64,000 bases of DNA from Erwinia sp. E602 (GTDB lineage: Bacteria; Pseudomonadota; Gammaproteobacteria; Enterobacterales; Enterobacteriaceae). Made by a program: the position numbers and the translations under genes. Location of the stretch: assembly GCF_018141005.1 (NCBI RefSeq), contig NZ_CP046582.1, forward strand, positions 4,464,001 through 4,528,000, written 5' to 3'. Positions within the stretch are counted from its first letter, which is position 1. Each line of letters opens with the position of its first letter. The notes below the pieces were generated by a model. The model was not told the DNA's origin and made no database searches. It worked only from the letters and a program-made list of their open reading frames with translations. Of this stretch, positions 55,918-64,000 are shown piece after piece.

Positions 55918-56874
55918 ATGAGCAAAAAAGATTTATCGTTAACGACCCCTTATCTGCAGTTCACCCGTAATGAATGGGCGGCACTGCGTGACTCCGTCCC
56001 AATGACCCTGTCAGAGGGCGAAATTGCCCAGCTGAAAGGCATTAACGAAGATCTCTCCATGGAAGAGGTGGCTGAGATCTATTTGCCATTGTCACGCCTG
56101 CTGAATTTCTATATCAGCGCCAACGCCGGGCGTCAGGCCGTGCTGGAGCAGTTCCTCGGCACCAAAGATAAGGGGCAGAAAATCCCCTATATCATCAGCA
56201 TTGCCGGCAGCGTTGCCGTCGGGAAAAGCACTACCGCGCGCGTGCTGCAGGCCCTGCTTAGCCGCTGGCCCGAGCACCGTAAAGTCGAGCTCATTACTAC
56301 TGACGGCTTTCTGCACCCGAATGCCGTGCTCAACGAGCGCGGGCTGATGAAGAAGAAAGGCTTTCCCCTGTCGTATGATATGCACCGGCTGGTGAATTTT
56401 GTCTCGGAGCTAAAGTCAGGCGCGGCCCAGGTGACGGCGCCGGTTTACTCACACCTGATTTATGACGTTATTCCCGACGGCGATAAGGTGGTTCAGCAGC
56501 CCGATATCCTGATACTTGAAGGATTGAACGTATTACAGAGCGGAATGGACTATCCCCACGATCCCCACCACGTGTTTGTCTCTGACTTCGTCGACTTTTC
56601 TATCTATGTCGATGCCCCGGAGGCGTTACTGGAACACTGGTACATTCATCGCTTCCTGAAATTCCGCGAGGGGGCATTCAGCGATCCGGACTCCTATTTC
56701 CATCACTATTCCCAGCTACCGGAACAGGAAGCCGTGGGTATCGCCACCCAGCTATGGAAAGAGATTAACCACAAGAATTTGATGGAAAATATCCTACCGA
56801 CGCGCGAACGTGCCAGCCTGATCATGACCAAAAGCAGCGACCATGCGGTCGATCTGGTGAGGCTCAGGAAATAG
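55918..56874 (+). CDS. coaA: Pantothenate kinase
   Basis: CoaA phosphorylates pantothenate, the controlled first step of coenzyme A synthesis. It has the P-loop [11 protein letters not shown] (~100), TTDGFLHPN and the conserved YDVIPDGDK and [10 protein letters not shown]. Two start codons are close: ATG 55912 and ATG 55918. The second gives MSKKDL, like E. coli MSIKEQ, and has better spacing from a weak AGAAG, so I use it (318 residues; E. coli 316). Feedback inhibition by CoA is known in the family. It converges on birA. Confidence 0.95.
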   Translation: MSKKDLSLTTPYLQFTRNEWAALRDSVPMTLSEGEIAQLKGINEDLSMEEVAEIYLPLSRLLNFYISANAGRQAVLEQFLGTKDKGQKIPYIISIAGSVAVGKSTTARVLQALLSRWPEHRKVELITTDGFLHPNAVLNERGLMKKKGFPLSYDMHRLVNFVSELKSGAAQVTAPVYSHLIYDVIPDGDKVVQQPDILILEGLNVLQSGMDYPHDPHHVFVSDFVDFSIYVDAPEALLEHWYIHRFLKFREGAFSDPDSYFHHYSQLPEQEAVGIATQLWKEINHKNLMENILPTRERASLIMTKSSDHAVDLVRLRK

Positions 56875-56902
56875 ATCGCAGGGGCCAGTGCCCCTGCCGA
56901 TA

Positions 56903-57865
56903 TCAGCCCTGCGGCCGCAAAGAAATCTCTCCCCCAACCCAGGATTTTCGCACCCCATCCTGCTCGAGAATTAACCCGCCCTGAGCATCAATACCCCGTG
57001 CAATGCCATAGATCTCTCTGTCACCAATGAGTAGCTTAACCGGGCGGTTGATGAAGTTATCCAGCGCAGCCCAACGTTCAACAAACGGATGCAGACCATC
57101 CTGCTCAAAGGCAAATAACGCGTCACGCATCTTGTTAACGATCAGCGCTGAAAGTGCATTTCTGTCAATGGTGACACCGGCTTCCTGCAGGTTAATCCAC
57201 CCCTGGTTAATGACATCCGCAGCGGGTGCACGCATCGCCAGATTGATGCCTGCACCAATCACGATCTGTGCAGCTTCGCCGGTTTTACCCGTCAGTTCAA
57301 TCAAAATACCGGCAAGTTTGCGATCGTCGAGATAAATGTCATTTGGCCACTTTACGCGAATATCCGGTGCGCCCAGCTCCTGCAGCGCTTCAGCCAGCAC
57401 GATACCGATTACCAGGCTCATGCCCATCGCCGCCGCCGGCCCCTGCTCCAGACGCCAGTACATGGAGAGATACAGGTTGGCACCAAAGGGAGAGAACCAC
57501 TGCCGGCCTCGCCTGCCGCGGCCAGCCTGTTGATACTCAGCCACGCAGGCGTCGCCCGACTGCAGGCTGTTCATCCTGTCCAGCAGATACTGGTTAGTTG
57601 AGTCAATCACCGGCACCACCGCCAGCCGGCCATTCTCAAGCTGAGCGTTGATCGCCTGCTCATTGAGTAGCTGCATTTTAGCCGACAGACTGTAGCCTTT
57701 GCCGGTGACGGTGAAAACATCGATCCCCCACTCTTTCAGCGTATTGACGTGCTTATTGATAGCAGCACGGCTCATGCCCAGCTGCTCACCGAGCTGTTCA
57801 CCCGAGTGGAACTCACCGTCGGCCAGCAGAGCGACCAGTTTCAGGGGTACGGTGTAATCTTTCAT
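56903..57865 (-). CDS. birA: Biotin-protein ligase / biotin operon repressor
   Basis: BirA makes biotinyl-AMP, transfers biotin to AccB, and as a dimer represses the bio operon. It has 320 residues (E. coli 321). The N-terminal helix-turn-helix includes [18 protein letters not shown]. The biotin loop [14 protein letters not shown] and [17 protein letters not shown] mark the catalytic domain, and an SH3-like end follows. The start overlaps the murB stop by four nt (ATGA), so the two are coupled. Confidence 0.97.
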   Translation of the reverse strand: MKDYTVPLKLVALLADGEFHSGEQLGEQLGMSRAAINKHVNTLKEWGIDVFTVTGKGYSLSAKMQLLNEQAINAQLENGRLAVVPVIDSTNQYLLDRMNSLQSGDACVAEYQQAGRGRRGRQWFSPFGANLYLSMYWRLEQGPAAAMGMSLVIGIVLAEALQELGAPDIRVKWPNDIYLDDRKLAGILIELTGKTGEAAQIVIGAGINLAMRAPAADVINQGWINLQEAGVTIDRNALSALIVNKMRDALFAFEQDGLHPFVERWAALDNFINRPVKLLIGDREIYGIARGIDAQGGLILEQDGVRKSWVGGEISLRPQG

Positions 57866-58899
57866 GCAATCACCTCGACGGCGTCTGTCTCGCCCTGCGC
57901 GCTGATAAAGCGTACTTCCGGCTCAAGCCACACGTTAAATTTTTTGCCAACGCGCTGACGGACTTCACGGGCCAGCGCCACCACATCCTGCCCGGTCGCA
58001 TTGCCGGTATTAATCAGCACCAGCGCCTGCTGCTGATGCACGGCTGCTCCGCCCATCCTGAACCCCTTCAGGTTGCAGCGGTCGATTAACCAGCCCGCGG
58101 CCAGCTTCATCTCGCCGTTCTCCTGCGGATAGAACGGTATAGTGTCGTACTGCTCCTTCAGCTGGCGGGCCATTTCCGCGCTCACCAGCGGATTTTTAAA
58201 GAAGCTGCCGGCATTACCGGTCACCGCAGGGTCGGGCAGCTTGCTGCTCCGCATGCGGCATACCGTTTCAAACACCTGCTGCGGGGTCACCCGGTCACGA
58301 TCGAGCTCTCTGAGCTCGCCATAGGTCAGCACCGGCTGCCAGATTTTGTTAAGGCGCAAACCCAGCGCGATAAGGGCATAGCCTTCACGGTACTGATGCT
58401 TAAAAACGCTGTCCCGGTAGGCAAACCGGCACTCTTCTGCACTCAGGCGCTGTCGGGAGCCGTCAGCCAGCCTGACAATATCGACGTATTCACATACTTT
58501 CTCCAGCTCGACGCCGTAGGCCCCAATGTTCTGAATAGGCGCCGAACCCGCGCAACCGGGGATCATCGCCAGATTCTCTAACCCGGGATAGCCGTCGCGT
58601 AAGGTGGATTGCACCAGCGCGTGCCAGTTTTCTCCTGACCCAACGTGCAGATGCCAGGCGTCACTGGATTCCGTTACCTCAATCCCCATGATGCGGTTAA
58701 CAATAACCTGACCCTGAAAGTCTTCCAGAAACAGGACATTGCTGCCCTCTCCCAACAGCAATACCGGCTCTGAACGCTGCTGGCTTTGCAGCCAGGCGCG
58801 GCACAGTGCTTCCACGCTGTCAGCCACACAGATCCCGGCAGCTGACGCTTCCAGACTAAAGGTATTCCAGGGTTTTAATGAATGATTCTGGCAGGACAT
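57862..58899 (-). CDS. murB: UDP-N-acetylenolpyruvoylglucosamine reductase
   Basis: MurB reduces UDP-GlcNAc-enolpyruvate to UDP-MurNAc with NADPH and FAD, an early peptidoglycan step. It has 345 residues (E. coli 342). FAD contacts are in [12 protein letters not shown] and [14 protein letters not shown]. The catalytic Ser is in [10 protein letters not shown], and [18 protein letters not shown] lies near the C-terminus. It is the first gene of murB-birA and follows an rrn operon, as in E. coli. Confidence 0.97.
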   Translation of the reverse strand: MSCQNHSLKPWNTFSLEASAAGICVADSVEALCRAWLQSQQRSEPVLLLGEGSNVLFLEDFQGQVIVNRIMGIEVTESSDAWHLHVGSGENWHALVQSTLRDGYPGLENLAMIPGCAGSAPIQNIGAYGVELEKVCEYVDIVRLADGSRQRLSAEECRFAYRDSVFKHQYREGYALIALGLRLNKIWQPVLTYGELRELDRDRVTPQQVFETVCRMRSSKLPDPAVTGNAGSFFKNPLVSAEMARQLKEQYDTIPFYPQENGEMKLAAGWLIDRCNLKGFRMGGAAVHQQQALVLINTGNATGQDVVALAREVRQRVGKKFNVWLEPEVRFISAQGETDAVEVIA

Positions 58900-59511
58900 A
58901 ACAGGGCCTTTGCGGGTTAAACTGGGGCTAGTTTACCTGATTAGGCGGGTTATTGGCGATATTATGACGTTTTCCAGGGTGGGCATGTGGGACAACAACG
59001 CTTACCGAGGACATGGAATACTCACATTTTATTTAATTCATCTAACTGATTTAATTGAAAAAGAAATCTCAAAAAGAGGATTTATCGCTTAACGACTCAA
59101 GTAAAACGTTAGATCACTGAATTGTACGCTTACTTAGCCCAACTCAGTCCCTTTTGGGCGGTAATTTTGTACCCTGAGCACAATAAAGCGCCATCAGTCT
59201 CAACGTATGCGATCGGAGATCTTTCATAAGGTATGGGTAAATACGTCAGAACGTAGCAATCAACGGGGTTCGTGCCAGGTGCTCCTATTCGGGAGTGCAA
59301 TTAATCGCCATCACTTTTTATTCGGGCCATCGCCAGAGCCGCCGGCACGAGAGAAACATGCACGTACGGGGCGGGTTACCGGCCACGGATGAGTCATCAG
59401 CCCGGTCCGGAGCGGCGGGTTTTGCGTTTAAAATCTGATTTTTTGACCAGTGAAGAGGGAAAACGGAGGGGAATGAGCCGTTACGGCAGGGGTTTTTTAT
59501 CGTGTTTTTTG
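58900..59511. other. Gap between murB and the second rrn operon
   Basis: About 610 nt with no gene I can support. The first ~200 nt should contain the murB promoter. The segment 59150-59450 has short GC-rich stems (for example around 59330-59420) and small open frames without recognisable products or good ribosome-binding sites. Confidence 0.4.
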
Positions 59512-59545
59512 CAAAAGAAAAAACCCCGGCCTTTCGGTCGGGGTT
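59512..59545 (-). terminator. Distal terminator of the second rrn operon
   Basis: On the minus strand AACCCCGACC / GGCCGGGGTT (one wobble pair) is followed by TTTTTTC. The stem differs in sequence from the distal terminator of the first operon. Confidence 0.9.
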
Positions 59546-59557
59546 ATTCTTTGTTTG

Positions 59558-59740
59558 ATGCCTGGCAGTTTATGGCCCACATCCCTGTGGGCCACCCTTC
59601 GGGCCGGCGCTGCGCGCCGTTCAAAATGGCTCCCGGCCATTTTGTCCTGCTCTCGCATGGGGAGGCCCCACACTACCATCGGCGCTACGGCGTTTCACTT
59701 CTGAGTCCGGCATGGGGTCAGGCGGGACCACCGGGCTGAA
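59558..59740 (-). pseudogene. Truncated 5S rRNA copy with the same 75-nt insertion (second rrn operon)
   Basis: The arrangement equals that at 18583-18765: 5S from about nt 15 onward, with 75 nt inserted near the 3' end (59571-59645). The insertion differs from the other copy at two positions, both outside the paired strands of the three hairpins. The flanking terminator on the distal side is unrelated, so the two operons did not simply exchange the whole tail. Confidence 0.85.
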
Positions 59741-59745
59741 GACGC

Positions 59746-59775
59746 AAAAAAGCCCCATGCTTTCGCATGAGGCTT
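59746..59775 (-). terminator. Proximal rrn terminator of the second operon
   Basis: Identical in stem and T-run to the proximal terminator of the first operon (GCCTCATGC / GCATGGGGC, TTTTTT). It follows the intact 5S. Confidence 0.9.
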
Positions 59776-59788
59776 ATTGCTTAATTTG

Positions 59789-59908
59789 ATGCCTGGCAGT
59801 TCCCTACTCTCGCATGGGGAGGCCCCACACTACCATCGGCGCTACGGCGTTTCACTTCTGAGTTCGGCATGGGGTCAGGTGGGACCACCGCGCTAAAGCC
59901 GCCAGGCA
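59789..59908 (-). rRNA. rrf: 5S ribosomal RNA
   Basis: A full 120-nt 5S gene, sequence-identical by eye to the intact copy at 18814-18933. It is separated from 23S by 226 nt, about 122 nt more than in the first operon, because of an ERIC-like insertion. Confidence 0.97.
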
Positions 59909-59928
59909 AATCTTTTGTGCCGTCCTGT

Positions 59929-60050
59929 GTCTTTTGCACTGATGCTGCGTTGGCTGCGCTCGTCACCTCAGTCACATACTGGTGTATGCTCCTTCACTGC
60001 CTTCGCTTGCCGCCTTGCCTCAGTACAAAATCCTTCGGACTATAGTCCGC
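59929..60050 (-). repeat. ERIC-like element in the 23S-5S spacer
   Basis: The segment shares the ERIC landmarks GCTGCGTTGGCTGCGCTCG, CAGTCACATAC, a central palindromic ATACTGGTGTAT, and CGCTTGCCGCCTTGC. The middle is shorter than the consensus. The matching spacer of the first operon lacks it, while both spacers share the sequence next to 23S. Confidence 0.75.
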
Positions 60051-60134
60051 AGAACAACTGAATTCTTTATCCGGTAAAACAAGCTGAAAATCTTTGCGTC
60101 TCTCATAACGCTACCAGAACGCTTCTGGCGTTGT

Positions 60135-63041
<2,907 letters not shown>

Positions 63042-63246
63042 TCACAACCCACAAGCGTCCCGCAGGACAGCTCGAAAGCTGCAAGCATTTGAGAGACTCG
63101 AACATATCGTTGACTTCATTCTTATTACGGAGAATGAATAACGATACGTCGTTTCAATTTTCAGCTTGTTCCGGATTTTTAAAGAGCGTAATACTTCGCA
63201 GCATACTGTTAACCAGTACACTCTGAAGTATTGAAAACAGACAATA

Positions 63247-63322
63247 TGGTGGAGCTAAGCGGGATCGAACCGCTGACCTCCTGCGTGCAAGGCAGGCGCT
63301 CTCCCAGCTGAGCTATAGCCCC
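63247..63322 (-). tRNA. alaT: tRNA-Ala (anticodon TGC)
   Basis: A 76-nt gene with CCA, GGGGCTA/TAGCTCC acceptor stem and anticodon TGC in CTTGCAC. It is the second spacer tRNA in this operon. Confidence 0.97.
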
Positions 63323-63403
63323 ATACAGTCGTGCAGTAAACCTTTCCAGTACCAACTCCGGAGAGTTATTTTCCTTTTCTTTTCAGAAAGAGAAAATGTA
63401 ATT

Positions 63404-63482
63404 TTGTCTCAGGCAAGGCGTGAGGTCGCGAAGCATAGTGAACTATGCGAGACGGCCGAACAACGCAGCATGAGGCGAAATT
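63404..63482. repeat. Stem-loop insert between the two spacer tRNAs
   Basis: A perfect 7-bp hairpin (GCATAGT, GA, ACTATGC, at 63433-63448) lies at the centre of a ~79-nt stretch with GGCAAGGCG on one side and ACAACGCAGC on the other. The plan resembles ERIC-type repeats, but the sequence is not the ERIC consensus. Confidence 0.5.
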
Positions 63483-63559
<77 letters not shown>

Positions 63560-63633
63560 GTCGAGGTGTTTTCTGCTCGTTACTTTTTCATCAGACAATC
63601 TGTGTGAGCACTACGCGGGAATGTATCTTGAGG

Positions 63634-64000
<367 letters not shown>

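Overview
This window is a chromosomal segment of an enterobacterium (Enterobacterales). Gene content and codon style fit the Erwinia/Pantoea side of the order, but the genus is inferred, not proven. Read right to left it follows the E. coli 90-min region almost gene for gene: rrn, murB-birA, coaA, the four-tRNA/tuf operon, secE-nusG, rplKAJL-rpoBC, thiCE, rsd, nudC-hemE-nfi-yjaG-hupA-yjaH, purHD, a second rrn operon, metA, aceBAK, iclR, metH, yjbB. Nearly all these proteins match the length of their E. coli counterparts.

Layout. 1-1200: the 3' end of a bile-acid/sodium symporter family gene (panS-like) and a repeat-rich gap. 1214-6787: yjbB and metH, minus strand. 6987-10138: iclR, then a three-gene overlapping lipid cassette (CDP-alcohol phosphatidyltransferase, PlsC-type acyltransferase, CdsA-type cytidylyltransferase) that E. 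coli lacks here. 10129-15192: aceK, aceA and aceB (glyoxylate bypass), with an 88-bp tandem array between aceA and aceK and a 7-bp satellite between aceB and aceA. 15771-18111: metA under a MetJ box array, and a KgtP-like permease. 18537-24226: a complete rrn operon with tRNA-Glu. 24303-35486: purHD, the hupA/hemE cluster, rsd, and a TPP riboswitch followed by thiCE. The thiazole genes thiFSGH are absent from this locus. 35872-40810: an accessory block (yjiR/yjiS pair, ABC exporter, DUF1176 protein). 40842-55397: the RNA polymerase/ribosomal protein/EF-Tu region and tRNAs. 55918-58899: coaA, birA, murB. 59512-64000: a second rrn operon with tRNA-Ala and tRNA-Ile, cut by the window edge inside 16S.

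The regulatory logic is largely visible. IclR sites lie before iclR and aceB, so acetate use is controlled from next door. A PurR box precedes purHD, tandem MetJ boxes precede metA, and a thi box precedes thiC. The rrn P1/P2 promoters and boxA lie back to back with the purHD promoter, which also carries a perfect DnaA box.

I found no defence island, prophage, CRISPR array or transposase gene. The unusual material is mostly repeat and RNA architecture. Both rrn operons end in a second, 5'-truncated 5S copy that carries the same 75-nt three-hairpin insertion beyond the first terminator. An ERIC-like element sits in only one of the two 23S-5S spacers. The two 23S copies differ in a hairpin in a structure-preserving way. 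The glyoxylate operon carries two different tandem arrays. The lipid cassette, with an altered CDP-alcohol phosphotransferase motif, is the best protein-level lead.
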